A stretch of DNA of 64,000 nucleotides from Pantoea agglomerans (GTDB lineage Bacteria; Pseudomonadota; Gammaproteobacteria; Enterobacterales; Enterobacteriaceae). A program made the position numbers and the translations under genes. The DNA lies in the NCBI RefSeq assembly GCF_021397715.1, contig NZ_CP090207.1, positions 868,001 to 932,000 on the forward strand. Direction: 5' to 3'. Shown piece by piece: positions 38,008-46,725 of this stretch. The notes beneath the pieces were generated by a model, which saw only the letters and a program-made list of their open reading frames with translations, did not search any database and was not told where the DNA came from. Position 1 is the stretch's first letter. Every line of letters starts with the position of its first letter.

Positions 38008-39357
38008 ATGTCTCTACAGGACCGCCTTATCGATTCGCTGGGCAGCTTTGCCACCCGCTTCAATAGCTACCGCTACATCATGGCGATCAAAGCCTCGTTC
38101 ATTACCCTGATGCCGGTGATCATCGTCGGCGCCTTCTCGGTGCTGATTTCAAACATGGTGCTGGACAGTAAAAATGGCCTCGCCAGCTTCGCCGCGCTGA
38201 GTTTTTTAGCCGATCTGAAACCGATCACCAGCAGTATTAACTATGCCACGCTGAGCTTCCTCAACATTGGCGCGGTGTTCCTGATTGGGATTGAGCTGGG
38301 CCGTATCAACGGCATCAAAACCTTGTTCCCTGGCCTGCTGGCGGTCATCTGTTTTGTCTCCGTGACGCCGACCACCTTACAGATGATGGTCGACGGTCAG
38401 ATGCATCTGGTCACCGATGTGCTGGCGAAGCAGTTTTCAGATACCAAAAGCCTGTTTCTCGGCATGTTTATCGCCATTCTGTCGGTCGAGGTTTATTGCC
38501 GTCTCGAACAGGTTGAGCGGCTGAAAATTAAGATGCCTGATACCGTGCCGCCCAACGTTGCCGCCTCTTTTTCGGCGCTGATCCCGTCGATTATCACCGT
38601 GACGCTGGTGGCCACCTTTGGCTTTGTTTTCCATCGCGTTAGCGGCATGTATCTGTATGACGCGGTCTATCAGGTGGTGCAGCAACCGCTGGAGTCGGTA
38701 GTGCAGAGCCTGTGGGGGATTCTGATTCTGATGTTCGTTGCCCAGCTGTTCTGGGTCATTGGCATTCACGGCAATCAGATGGTGAAACCGATTCGTGAAC
38801 CGCTGCTGCTGGGGGCGATTATGGTCAATATGACCGCCTTTGAGCAGGGCAAAGAGGCGCCAAATATCATCACCATGCCGTTCTGGGATGTTTACATGAG
38901 CATCGGCGGTTCCGGCCTCACCATCGGTCTGTTGACGGCGGTGATGCTGGCAACGCGGCGCAAGGAGATGCGTGAAATCGCCAAACTCTCATTCGGCCCC
39001 GGCATTTTCAATATCAATGAACCGGTGATCTTTGGTATGCCGATTATGCTCAACCCGATCCTGGCGATCCCGTTCATCATTACGCCGCTGGTGACCGGTT
39101 CCATCGGCTATTTCGCCACGGTGATGGGATTCGCCGGCAAAGCGGTGGTGATGGTGCCGTGGACCACGCCACCGATCATTAACGCCTGGCTCTCGACGGC
39201 GGGATCGATGGGCGCGGTCGTGACCCAGATCATTTGCATTCTGGTATCGGTGCTGATCTACCTGCCGTTTGTCAAAGTGGCTGCCCGCCGCGCCGATGCT
39301 GCCGAAGCGCAAAATTCACAACCTGAACTGACCCCGAACCGACCGGAGGTGTTATGA
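38008..39357 (+). CDS. PTS EIIC component, lactose/cellobiose family
   Basis: A 449-aa inner-membrane sugar channel with about ten helices. ITLMPVIIVGAFSVLI in the first helix, WVIGIHGNQMV and FNINEPVIFGMPIMLNP around the substrate site and PWTTPPI near the end are typical of ChbC/CelB permeases. It accepts beta-linked disaccharides or aryl-beta-glucosides and releases them phosphorylated. It overlaps the GH1 gene by ATGA, so uptake and hydrolysis are coupled. Confidence 0.93.
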   Translation: MSLQDRLIDSLGSFATRFNSYRYIMAIKASFITLMPVIIVGAFSVLISNMVLDSKNGLASFAALSFLADLKPITSSINYATLSFLNIGAVFLIGIELGRINGIKTLFPGLLAVICFVSVTPTTLQMMVDGQMHLVTDVLAKQFSDTKSLFLGMFIAILSVEVYCRLEQVERLKIKMPDTVPPNVAASFSALIPSIITVTLVATFGFVFHRVSGMYLYDAVYQVVQQPLESVVQSLWGILILMFVAQLFWVIGIHGNQMVKPIREPLLLGAIMVNMTAFEQGKEAPNIITMPFWDVYMSIGGSGLTIGLLTAVMLATRRKEMREIAKLSFGPGIFNINEPVIFGMPIMLNPILAIPFIITPLVTGSIGYFATVMGFAGKAVVMVPWTTPPIINAWLSTAGSMGAVVTQIICILVSVLIYLPFVKVAARRADAAEAQNSQPELTPNRPEVL

Positions 39358-40781
39358 GTCGCCAGCTGATTCAGATCCCGCAAAATTTTATTCTCGGTGC
39401 TGCTGCTTCAGCCTGGCAAACCGAGGGCTGGAGCGGGAAAAAAGTAGGGCAGGACTCCTGGGCAGACGCCTGGTATCAGCAGGATCGGCACGTCTGGCAT
39501 AACGGCTATGGCCCGGCCATCGCCACCGATTTTATTAACCGTTTTGAAGAAGATGTGGCGCTGATGAAAGCCAGCGGGCTGACGCACTATCGTACCTCGA
39601 TCAACTGGTCGCGTTTTCTCACCGACTATGAAACGGCCACGGTGGACGAAGAGTACGCGGCTTACTATGACCGGCTGATTGACGAGATGCAGCGCCAGGG
39701 GATTGAACTAATGCTCTGCCTGGAGCATTACGAACTGCCCGCCACGCTGCTGGAGCAGTATGGCGGCTGGCAGTCAAAGCATGTGGTTGAGCTGTTTATC
39801 CGTTACGTCGAACAGGTGTTTAAACGCTATGCCGGACGGGTGACGCGCTGGTTTGTGTTTAACGAGCCGATTGTGGTGCAGACCCGCGTCTATCTCGATG
39901 CGCTGCGCTGGCCCTATGAGCAGAACACCCATAAGTGGATGCAGTGGAACCACCATAAAAATCTGGCCACCGCCCGGGTGGTGCAGCTGTTCCGCCAGGC
40001 GGGCTATGCCGGTCGCATCGGCACCATCCTCAACCCGGAAGTCACCTATCCGCGCTCGTCAGCCCCGCATGACCGGAAGGCGGCGCATATTTATGACCTG
40101 TTCTATAACCGGGTATTTCTCGATCCGGCTATTAAAGGCACCTATCCGGCGGAGCTGCTGGCACTGCTGGATAAACATCAGATTCAGTGGGAAGCAACGC
40201 CGGAAGAGCTGGCGATCATCGCTGGCAATACCGTCGATGAGGTCGGGCTTAATCTTTACTATCCGCACCGCGTAAAAGCCCCGTCCCGAGCCTGGCATCC
40301 GGAAACGCCGTTCCATCCCGCCTGGTATTACGAGCACTTTGAGTTGCCGGGCCGGCGGATGAACTCTTCGCGCGGCTGGGAAATTCAGCCGGAAATCATC
40401 TGGGATATGGCGCAGCGAATGCGCGATGAGTACGGCAACATTCCGTGGTTTGTCGCCGAGAGCGGCATGGGCGTCGAAAACGAAGCGCAGTTCAAAAACG
40501 CAGAGGGGGAAATTCAGGACGACTACCGCATCCACTTTATCAGCGAGCATCTGCATCAGGCGATCCGCGCGCAACAGGCGGGCATCAACTGTCAGGGCTA
40601 TATGCTGTGGGCCTTCACCGACAATGTCTCGCCGATGAACGCCTTCAAAAACCGCTATGGCCTGATTGAAATCGACCTGGAGAACCAGCGTCAGCGCCGG
40701 ATGAAAAAGTCCGCCCACTGGTTCCGGGCACTGCGCGATAACCAGCAATTTACCCTGTGGCTTGATGATGAGCCTAAGTAA
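39354..40781 (+). CDS. GH1 6-phospho-beta-glycosidase of the PTS operon
   Basis: A 475-aa glycoside hydrolase family 1 enzyme. The acid/base glutamate is in FVFNEPIV; the nucleophile is in FVAESGMGVEN, where most members have ENG. FILGAAASAWQTEG is the family start signature and the C-terminal MKKSAHWF fits 6-phospho-sugar enzymes. GGAGG precedes the ATG within the EIIC end. It likely cleaves the phosphorylated beta-glycoside that EIIC imports; the exact sugar is unknown. It is only distantly similar to BglA at 2054. Confidence 0.9.
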   Translation: MSRQLIQIPQNFILGAAASAWQTEGWSGKKVGQDSWADAWYQQDRHVWHNGYGPAIATDFINRFEEDVALMKASGLTHYRTSINWSRFLTDYETATVDEEYAAYYDRLIDEMQRQGIELMLCLEHYELPATLLEQYGGWQSKHVVELFIRYVEQVFKRYAGRVTRWFVFNEPIVVQTRVYLDALRWPYEQNTHKWMQWNHHKNLATARVVQLFRQAGYAGRIGTILNPEVTYPRSSAPHDRKAAHIYDLFYNRVFLDPAIKGTYPAELLALLDKHQIQWEATPEELAIIAGNTVDEVGLNLYYPHRVKAPSRAWHPETPFHPAWYYEHFELPGRRMNSSRGWEIQPEIIWDMAQRMRDEYGNIPWFVAESGMGVENEAQFKNAEGEIQDDYRIHFISEHLHQAIRAQQAGINCQGYMLWAFTDNVSPMNAFKNRYGLIEIDLENQRQRRMKKSAHWFRALRDNQQFTLWLDDEPK

Positions 40782-40804
40782 CCAAATAACCCGAGGAAGC
40801 GAGA

Positions 40805-41122
40805 ATGAAACGTATTGTTCTGGCCTGTGCCGCAGGCATGTCGACATCAATGGTGGTGACAAGAATGGAAAAAGAGGCCGCCGCGCGCGGATTATCTTTT
40901 CAGATCTACGCCATCCCCGAACAGAATCTGCGTGAGGAGCTGCAAAATTACGGCAGCGAAGTGGTGGCGGTGCTGCTGGGGCCGCAGGTGCGCTTTAAAC
41001 TGGAAGAGAATAAAAAACTGACCGACAGCTATCAGCTGCCGATTGCGGTGATTGATACCGTCGCTTACGGCACCCTGAATGGCGCAAAGGTACTCGATCA
41101 GGCGCTGGCTTTGATACACTGA
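40805..41122 (+). CDS. PTS EIIB component, lactose/cellobiose family
   Basis: A 105-aa phosphotransfer protein whose phospho-cysteine is C8 in VLACAAGMSTSM, the P-loop-like ChbB signature. LLGPQVRFKLEE and a short C-terminal helix complete the fold. It comes after the GH1 gene with a 23-bp gap. All three PTS components are thus present (A divergent, C and B collinear). Confidence 0.93.
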   Translation: MKRIVLACAAGMSTSMVVTRMEKEAAARGLSFQIYAIPEQNLREELQNYGSEVVAVLLGPQVRFKLEENKKLTDSYQLPIAVIDTVAYGTLNGAKVLDQALALIH

Positions 41123-41132
41123 GGCACAGTTT

Positions 41133-41155
41133 GCGAGCCATCTTCTCCGGCTCGC
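41133..41155 (+). terminator. hairpin between EIIB and regulator genes
   Basis: GCGAGCC (41133-41139) pairs with GGCTCGC (41149-41155). Without a T-run it is more likely a partial attenuator than a full stop. Confidence 0.4.
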
Positions 41156-41218
41156 GGGCATTGTCGCGCAGGGAACGGCGGCAATGCCGTTAGCGCATTG
41201 ATTGCAAAGGGTGAAAGC

Positions 41219-41992
41219 GTGGACAAAGCCGAAGCGCCGCAAGAAAAAAAGCAGTATCAGGAAATTGGTCAGCATCTGCGCCAGCAAATCAGCGACGGAC
41301 ATTATCCGGTGGGATCGCGCCTGCCGCCTGAACGTCAGCTGGCTGAAACCTGGGGCGTCAGCCGGACCATCGTGCGCGAGGCGTTATTGATGCTGGAGCT
41401 GGAAGGCACGGTGGATATTCGCCAGAGTTCCGGCGTCTACGTGATGCGTATTCCGTCCGCCAGCGACGATGAAGAAGAGGCTTTTTTCCGCAGCGATGTT
41501 GGCCCGTTTGAAATGCTGCAGGCGCGTCAGCTGCTGGAGAGCAATATCGCCGCCTTTGCCGCTAAAATGGCGACCAAGGCGGACATCGAAAACCTGCGCC
41601 GCACGCTGGAGCAGGAGCAGCGTGCCATCGCCGCCAATGACAGCAGTCAGGATAACGACAAGTTATTTCATCTGTTGCTGGCGGGAGCCAGTCAGAATCA
41701 GATGCTGCTCGACACCGTGACCAGCATCTGGCGACATCACGACAGCAGCCCGCTGTGGCAGCAGCTGCGTCCCCAGTTTGAAACCCGCGCCTACCGCCTG
41801 AAGTGGCTGGGCGATCACCAGACCATTCTGGCCGCTCTGCGCCGTCGCGATGTGATGGGCGCATGGCAGGCCACCTGGCAGCACCTTGAGAATGTTAAAA
41901 ATACGCTGCTGGAGCTCTCCGATGCGGATGCGCCTGACTTCGACGGTTATCTGTTTGATTCAGTACCGATCTTTCAGGGAAAGCTGATGTAG
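41219..41992 (+). CDS. GntR-family (FadR/UxuR subfamily) transcriptional regulator
   Basis: A 257-aa regulator with an N-terminal winged helix (about residues 10-80; GSRLPPERQLAETWGVSRTIVREALLMLE) and a helical FCD effector domain (about 95-235; PFEMLQARQLLESNIAAFAA and WLGDHQTILAAL). The text closely resembles E. coli UxuR, including length and the ending FDGYLFDS, though it is placed in a PTS locus and not in a hexuronate one. GTG 41219 has AGGG seven bases upstream. It probably binds the four TGGWATGCCA sites upstream of EIIC. Confidence 0.87.
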   Translation: MDKAEAPQEKKQYQEIGQHLRQQISDGHYPVGSRLPPERQLAETWGVSRTIVREALLMLELEGTVDIRQSSGVYVMRIPSASDDEEEAFFRSDVGPFEMLQARQLLESNIAAFAAKMATKADIENLRRTLEQEQRAIAANDSSQDNDKLFHLLLAGASQNQMLLDTVTSIWRHHDSSPLWQQLRPQFETRAYRLKWLGDHQTILAALRRRDVMGAWQATWQHLENVKNTLLELSDADAPDFDGYLFDSVPIFQGKLM

Positions 41993-42005
41993 TGGAGAGT
42001 CATTA

Positions 42006-42455
42006 ATGAAGATAGTGCCGCTTAGCGCCGTGCCTCAGTTTGCCGATCAGATTACCGAATGGCAGTGGCGGGCTTTCGGCGATCCTGACAGCCGTGACTT
42101 CTTCGCCAGCATTGTCGCCAGCAGCCTGAGCGGAAGCGATTTTCCGGTGACGTTTGTCGCCGTGGAGGCGGGCAATGCGATAGGTACGGTGGGCTTCTGG
42201 CGCTGTGATCTGATCAGCCGTCAGGATCTCTTCCCGTGGCTGGCGGCCCTCTATGTGGATAGGTCCGCGCGCGGCAAAGGCGTGAGTGAAGCGCTGCAGC
42301 AGCGGGTGATTCAGCACGCTCAGGCGCAGGGATATTCGCGGTTGTGGTTGTGGTCAACCTTCAGCGGCTATTACGAACGTTTTGGCTGGCAGCCTCAGGG
42401 CGAGGCGCTGGAATATCCCGACAAGCCTGTGATGCTCTATTCCCGCCCTCTGTAA
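42006..42455 (+). CDS. GNAT-family N-acetyltransferase
   Basis: A 149-aa acetyltransferase fold; the acetyl-CoA pyrophosphate loop is in ARGKGVSEAL near residues 88-97 after strand AALYVD, and GYYERFGW near the C-terminus is a common GNAT feature. GGAGAG precedes the ATG and the gap to the regulator is 13 bp, so it may be co-transcribed with it. The acceptor is unknown. Confidence 0.82.
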   Translation: MKIVPLSAVPQFADQITEWQWRAFGDPDSRDFFASIVASSLSGSDFPVTFVAVEAGNAIGTVGFWRCDLISRQDLFPWLAALYVDRSARGKGVSEALQQRVIQHAQAQGYSRLWLWSTFSGYYERFGWQPQGEALEYPDKPVMLYSRPL

Positions 42456-42495
42456 AGGGTGCCAGCCGCGCTATTGGCGACCGGCACGGGCTGAT

Positions 42496-43536
42496 TCAGG
42501 GAGCCGGATAGGTATAACGACGGTGGATCGCCTCTATGCCTTCCAGGATCTCAGCATTTAATGTCAGATTGAAGCTGTCGATGTTGGTCTGCAACTGCTC
42601 CAGCGTGGTCGCGCCGAGCAGGGTGCTGGCGACAAACGGCTGCTGACGCACGTAAGCCAGTGCCATCTGTGACGGATCAATCTGGTGCTGGCGGGCTAAC
42701 GCCACATACTCGGCAACCGCCTGTTGCGACTGCTCGCCGCTGTAGCGGGTAAAGCGACTGAACAGCGTGTTGCGGGCACCGGCAGGCTGCGCGCCATTCA
42801 GGTACTTACCGCTCAGGGTGCCAAACGCCAGGCTGGAGTAAGCCAGCAGCTCAACCCCTTCATGCTGACTGATCTCGGCCAGACCCACTTCAAAGCTGCG
42901 GTTCAGCAGGCTGTAGGGATTCTGAATGCTGATGATGCGCGGCAGTTCATGCTTTTCCGCCAGTTGCAGATAGCGCATCACGCCCCATGCGGTTTCATTC
43001 GACACCCCGATATAGCGAATCTTACCGGCGCGCACCTGTTCGGTCAGCGCTTCCAGCGTCTCCAGCAGCGTCACCTGGGCGGTGGTTTCACTGTACTGAT
43101 AGCCCAGCTTGCCAAAATAGTTGGTCTGACGTTGCGGCCAGTGCAGCTGATAGAGATCGATATAGTCGGTATTCAGGCGTTTCAGGCTGGCATCCAGCGC
43201 TTCGCGGATGTTCTTGCGGTCCAGTGCCATGTTAGGGCGAATCGACGCATCGTTACCGCGCGACGGGCCCGACACCTTGCTGGCCAGAATGATTTTGTCA
43301 CGGCTGCCGCGCTGTTTCAGCCAGCTGCCAATGTACTGTTCGGTCAGACCCTGGGTTTCCGGGCGCGGTGGCACCGGATACATTTCGGCAGTATCAATAA
43401 AGTTAATGCCGGAACGAATAGCCAAATCCAGCTGAGCATGGGCGTCGGCTTCACTGTTCTGTTCGCCAAACGTCATGGTGCCCAACCCCAGCTGACTCAC
43501 TTCCAGCGTGCTATGGGGAATACGATGATAGTGCAT
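42496..43536 (-). CDS. tas: NADP(H)-dependent aldo-keto reductase Tas
   Basis: A 346-aa TIM-barrel reductase, the same length as E. coli Tas. The catalytic tetrad is recognisable (Asp and Tyr in FIDTAEMYP, Lys in ILASKVSG, His in YQLHWPQR), and the NADP-binding end contains LLGATTLEQL. In E. coli overexpressed Tas suppresses a tyrosine auxotrophy under starvation. The ATG at 43536 is preceded by GGAAG; the longer open frame upstream is not conserved. It lies downstream of ygdR on the same strand. Confidence 0.94.
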   Translation of the reverse strand: MHYHRIPHSTLEVSQLGLGTMTFGEQNSEADAHAQLDLAIRSGINFIDTAEMYPVPPRPETQGLTEQYIGSWLKQRGSRDKIILASKVSGPSRGNDASIRPNMALDRKNIREALDASLKRLNTDYIDLYQLHWPQRQTNYFGKLGYQYSETTAQVTLLETLEALTEQVRAGKIRYIGVSNETAWGVMRYLQLAEKHELPRIISIQNPYSLLNRSFEVGLAEISQHEGVELLAYSSLAFGTLSGKYLNGAQPAGARNTLFSRFTRYSGEQSQQAVAEYVALARQHQIDPSQMALAYVRQQPFVASTLLGATTLEQLQTNIDSFNLTLNAEILEGIEAIHRRYTYPAP

Positions 43537-43628
43537 TGCCAGCTTCCTTTTCTTTATGGAATGGAATGTTGTCTCCTCAGGGACTATAGCGCGAGCAATG
43601 GCGGGGAAGGAAGGGGGAAAAGTTGGGG

Positions 43629-43662
43629 AAAACGCCTGCCAGCGGGGAAGATGCGGCAGGCG
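43629..43662 (-). terminator. terminator after ygdR
   Basis: CGCCTGCC (43633-43640) pairs with GGCAGGCG (43655-43662), and the four A residues at 43629-43632 give a short U-run on the minus strand. Confidence 0.7.
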
Positions 43663-43676
43663 AGTCAATTTCGCAC

Positions 43677-43895
43677 TTAGCGTTCAATGATGGTCGAGAC
43701 CTCATCGCCGTTAATCTGTACTGCGTGACCCGACTGATCGGTGTACTGCACCAGCCCGGTTTCTTTATCAATGGTCGGCTTACCTTCGGTCATAATCATC
43801 CGGCCATCTTTAGTTGCCATCACATAATCTGAACTGCATCCGCTTAACATCGCTGCGGTTAGCGCCACAATTGCTACACCTGCCCATCCTTTCAT
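43677..43895 (-). CDS. ygdR: YgdI/YgdR family lipoprotein
   Basis: A 72-aa predicted outer-membrane lipoprotein: lipobox LSGC with cysteine near residue 20, then the YgdR signature [14 protein letters not shown] and the C-terminal ISTIIER-like VSTIIER. The mature domain is an SH3-like fold (DUF903). It lies between ygdQ and tas as in E. coli. Function unknown. Confidence 0.94.
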   Translation of the reverse strand: MKGWAGVAIVALTAAMLSGCSSDYVMATKDGRMIMTEGKPTIDKETGLVQYTDQSGHAVQINGDEVSTIIER

Positions 43896-43986
43896 TACGC
43901 CTCATCTCCACACATCATCGACTGCAAAAAGTGTAGTAATAAATTGTTTTGCCGGCCGGGTTAATCGTAGGAATCTGAAAATTTGC

Positions 43987-44004
43987 GGGCGAGCACGCTC
44001 GCCC
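43987..44004 (-). terminator. hairpin after ygdQ
   Basis: GGGCGAG (43987-43993) pairs with CTCGCCC (43998-44004) around CACG, 9 bp past the ygdQ stop. The minus-strand tail GCAAATTTT is modestly T-rich. Confidence 0.55.
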
Positions 44005-44013
44005 TTGACATTT

Positions 44014-44724
44014 CTATGCGGTTTTCTTCTTACCGCGCATCAGGTTAAGGCACTCAACCGCCATTGAGAAGAACATGGCAAAATAAATGTAACCTTTTGG
44101 TACATGAACCGCGAAACTCTCCAGAATCAGGGTGAAACCGACCAGAATCAGGAAAGCTAACGCCAGCATTTTCACCGACGGATGGCGCTCAACAAACTCA
44201 CCAATGGTGCGGGCAGCGAACATCATCATCAGCACTGCGATCACTACCGCCGCCATCATGATAAACAGATGATCGGAGAGGCCGATGGCGGTAATCACCG
44301 AGTCGAGGCTGAAAATAATATCCAGCAGCATGATCTGTACGATCGCGCCGAGGAACGAATGGACGTTGGATTTCTGTTCCGCTTCGTTACCTTCGATGGT
44401 TTCGTGGATCTCCATGCTCGATTTCCACAGCAGGAACAGACCACCGAACAGCAGAATCAGATCGCGGGCAGAGAAGGCGTGGTCCATCAGCGTAAACAGC
44501 GGATTGGTCAGTCTGGCCACCCAGGCGATAGAGGCCAGCAGTCCCAGACGCATTAACATCGCGCCCAGTAAACCGATGCGGCGTGCGCTGGCTTGCTGGT
44601 GCTTAGGCAGTTTAGCGACCACTAACGACAGGAAAATAATGTTATCAATACCCAGCACCACCTCAAGGATGGTCAGGGTTCCCAGTGCCAGCCAGGCGTT
44701 GGGATCGGCAATCCACTCAAACAT
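44014..44724 (-). CDS. ygdQ: TerC-family membrane protein YgdQ
   Basis: A 236-aa inner-membrane protein with about seven helices. EVVLGIDNIIFL and DIIFSLDSVITA carry the paired acidic residues that mark the TerC family, thought to handle metal ions such as manganese at the membrane. ATG 44724 matches the E. coli start; a TTG at 44736 would add four residues. It is downstream of mutH, as in E. coli. Confidence 0.9.
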   Translation of the reverse strand: MFEWIADPNAWLALGTLTILEVVLGIDNIIFLSLVVAKLPKHQQASARRIGLLGAMLMRLGLLASIAWVARLTNPLFTLMDHAFSARDLILLFGGLFLLWKSSMEIHETIEGNEAEQKSNVHSFLGAIVQIMLLDIIFSLDSVITAIGLSDHLFIMMAAVVIAVLMMMFAARTIGEFVERHPSVKMLALAFLILVGFTLILESFAVHVPKGYIYFAMFFSMAVECLNLMRGKKKTA

Positions 44725-44823
44725 ACCTACATTCAATCCTAAACGAAAATTAAACGGGGATTATACGCACTGAATTTGCTTCTCTCCCACAAAATTGCGC
44801 CACGTCAGGTGAGAATGTCATTG

Positions 44824-45501
44824 CTACAGCAGAAAGTGGCGCGCCAGCAGCGGTCCGGTAAAACTCTTCTTCAGGTAAAAGCCGCGCGGTAAGGTTAGGA
44901 TCGGTTGACCCTGATCGCCAATCCCTTCGGTCAGCGCTTTACTGTTGGCGGCTTTGGGACGGATCTGCAGCCAGGCGCCGTGGCGGGCGGTGATCTGATC
45001 TACCTGACCCAGCACGATCATATCCATCAACTCTTCCCAGTCCTGACGCAGCATCTCATCTTCTTCTGCGTTCGGGCTCCATAACAGCGGTGCCCCGACC
45101 CGACGCTGCCGCAGCGGAATATCACGCTGGCCTTCGACCGGGATCCACAACACCCGCGCCAGTTTGTGACGTACGTGGCTGGTCAGCCAGGTAACGCCAC
45201 TGTTACCGGTAAGCGGGGCAACGCAGACAAAGGTGGTTTCCAGCGGTTTCCCTGTGGCATCAATCGGAATGGTTTTTAGCTCAATACCGAGATGGGCGAA
45301 GTCCTGCTCGGCTTTGCTGCCGGCACTGGCCCCGAGCAGCAGTTCCAACAGCATACCGACCCAGCCTTTATCGCGTTTCAGGTCGGGAGGCATCGTCAGA
45401 CCGGCCCGATCGGCCAGCGTTTCCAGCGTTAATCCGGCTAACGCCTGCGCCCGGGCCAGCAGGATAGCTTCATCTTCAGGCGGTGCTGGCAGGTGGCTCA
45501 T
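44824..45501 (-). CDS. mutH: DNA mismatch repair endonuclease MutH
   Basis: Cuts the unmethylated strand at hemimethylated GATC during MutSL-directed repair. At 225 aa the active-site D-x(n)-E-x-K motif is clear: Asp in AEQDFAHLG, Glu and Lys in IELKTIP. The C-terminal region is typical ([12 protein letters not shown]). The start at 45501 fits the family. Presence fits a Dam-methylating enterobacterium. It is divergent from rppH across a 684-bp gap. Confidence 0.96.
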   Translation of the reverse strand: MSHLPAPPEDEAILLARAQALAGLTLETLADRAGLTMPPDLKRDKGWVGMLLELLLGASAGSKAEQDFAHLGIELKTIPIDATGKPLETTFVCVAPLTGNSGVTWLTSHVRHKLARVLWIPVEGQRDIPLRQRRVGAPLLWSPNAEEDEMLRQDWEELMDMIVLGQVDQITARHGAWLQIRPKAANSKALTEGIGDQGQPILTLPRGFYLKKSFTGPLLARHFLL

Positions 45502-45648
45502 GGTGATTACTCATGTTGCTTAAAATTTGTACAGGATGTTGCGCAGTGGGGTTAACTGAACAATTCACTGCGCTGAGTGAGGATAATAACATGATAGATC
45601 GTGCTTTTTTCAGCGGATCTCGCGGGCAATGAAAGGGGTGCTTGCAGG

Positions 45649-46090
45649 TTATCCCAACTTACTCGCAACAATGAACAGGATCTCATACCCGGTTATCCAC
45701 AGAAAAGTGGGATAACCCGCCAGCCTGTGCGGTACTGGTTCCATTTACAGCCTTGACTTTGCCGTTTTTGACGCTAATTTCACCGCTCTGACCTAAGGCT
45801 GAGCGATCTGTTGTGGATAACCTGCTAAGCGCTTAAAATTCATCCAACTGTAAAGAGTGGACAGTTTTGTCGGGGGTTAATCGCCGTGATAATTTGTTTA
45901 TTTTTCAATTTTATCTATTATAATCAATCTTATATGGAATAATGGATTTTTCATCTGCCTGAAACGTTCAGCAAGGTTATTCAGTTAACTCCCGCGTTCT
46001 GCACAAAGCTATCCACAGAAAAGGTGAATAAGATCGATTTTTCTGACGGGGATTGTTCATAACTAGCGGCTTCTCTGTGAGTTATCCCGG
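45649..46090. promoter_or_regulatory. DnaA-box cluster, candidate DARS2 (DnaA reactivation sequence)
   Basis: The 684-bp mutH-rppH gap has no gene. It holds TTATCCACA at 45693-45701 (plus), its exact complement TGTGGATAA at 45812-45820 (minus), GTGGGATAA at 45707-45715 (minus, one mismatch), CTATCCACA at 46009-46017 (plus, one mismatch) and weaker TTATCCCAA at 45649 and TTATCCCGG at 46082. A very A+T-rich segment (45886-45950) lies between them. E. coli DARS2, which converts ADP-DnaA to the ATP form, lies in this same gap, so I assign the region by position and box content. Confidence 0.82.
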
Positions 46091-46185
46091 AGTTTTACGC
46101 TTAACACCCCGTGAATCCAGTGGTTTACCGCCTGTAAGGAGTGTGAAACAATCAGCCTATTCAAATTTAGCTTTGAGGTAGTCCG

Positions 46186-46713
46186 GTGATCGATGATGAT
46201 GGCTACCGCCCGAATGTTGGTATCGTAATTTGTAACAGGCAGGGACAAGTGTTATGGGCCAGGCGCTTTGGACAGCACTCCTGGCAATTTCCTCAGGGAG
46301 GCATCAATCCCGGTGAAACCGCTGAACAGGCGATGTATCGCGAACTGTTCGAAGAAGTGGGGTTACACCGTAAAGATGTTCGAATACTTGCATCTACCCG
46401 TAACTGGTTGCGCTACAAGTTGCCAAAACGTTTGGTGCGTTGGGACACAAAGCCGGTATGTATCGGCCAGAAACAAAAGTGGTTTCTTCTGCAGTTAATG
46501 TCTAATGACGCGGATATCAATGTGCAGCACAGCAGCACGCCTGAGTTTGACGGCTGGCGCTGGGTGAGCTTCTGGTATCCGGTGCGTCAGGTTGTCTCCT
46601 TCAAACGCGACGTCTACCGTCGGGTGATGAAGGAATTCGCTGGCGTGGTGATGTCTATGCAGGAGAGTGCGGGGCAGCGAAACAATCCTGCCCATCGACG
46701 TAAGAGAGGATAG
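46186..46713 (+). CDS. rppH: RNA pyrophosphohydrolase RppH
   Basis: Nudix hydrolase that removes pyrophosphate from 5-prime triphosphate mRNAs and starts RNase E-dependent decay. At 175 aa the Nudix box is [22 protein letters not shown], the first part being near residues 38-60. The start is a GTG at 46186 with GAGGT upstream, as in E. coli. ptsP follows after 12 bp. Confidence 0.97.
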   Translation: MIDDDGYRPNVGIVICNRQGQVLWARRFGQHSWQFPQGGINPGETAEQAMYRELFEEVGLHRKDVRILASTRNWLRYKLPKRLVRWDTKPVCIGQKQKWFLLQLMSNDADINVQHSSTPEFDGWRWVSFWYPVRQVVSFKRDVYRRVMKEFAGVVMSMQESAGQRNNPAHRRKRG

Positions 46714-46725
46714 GCCACGCCCTTT

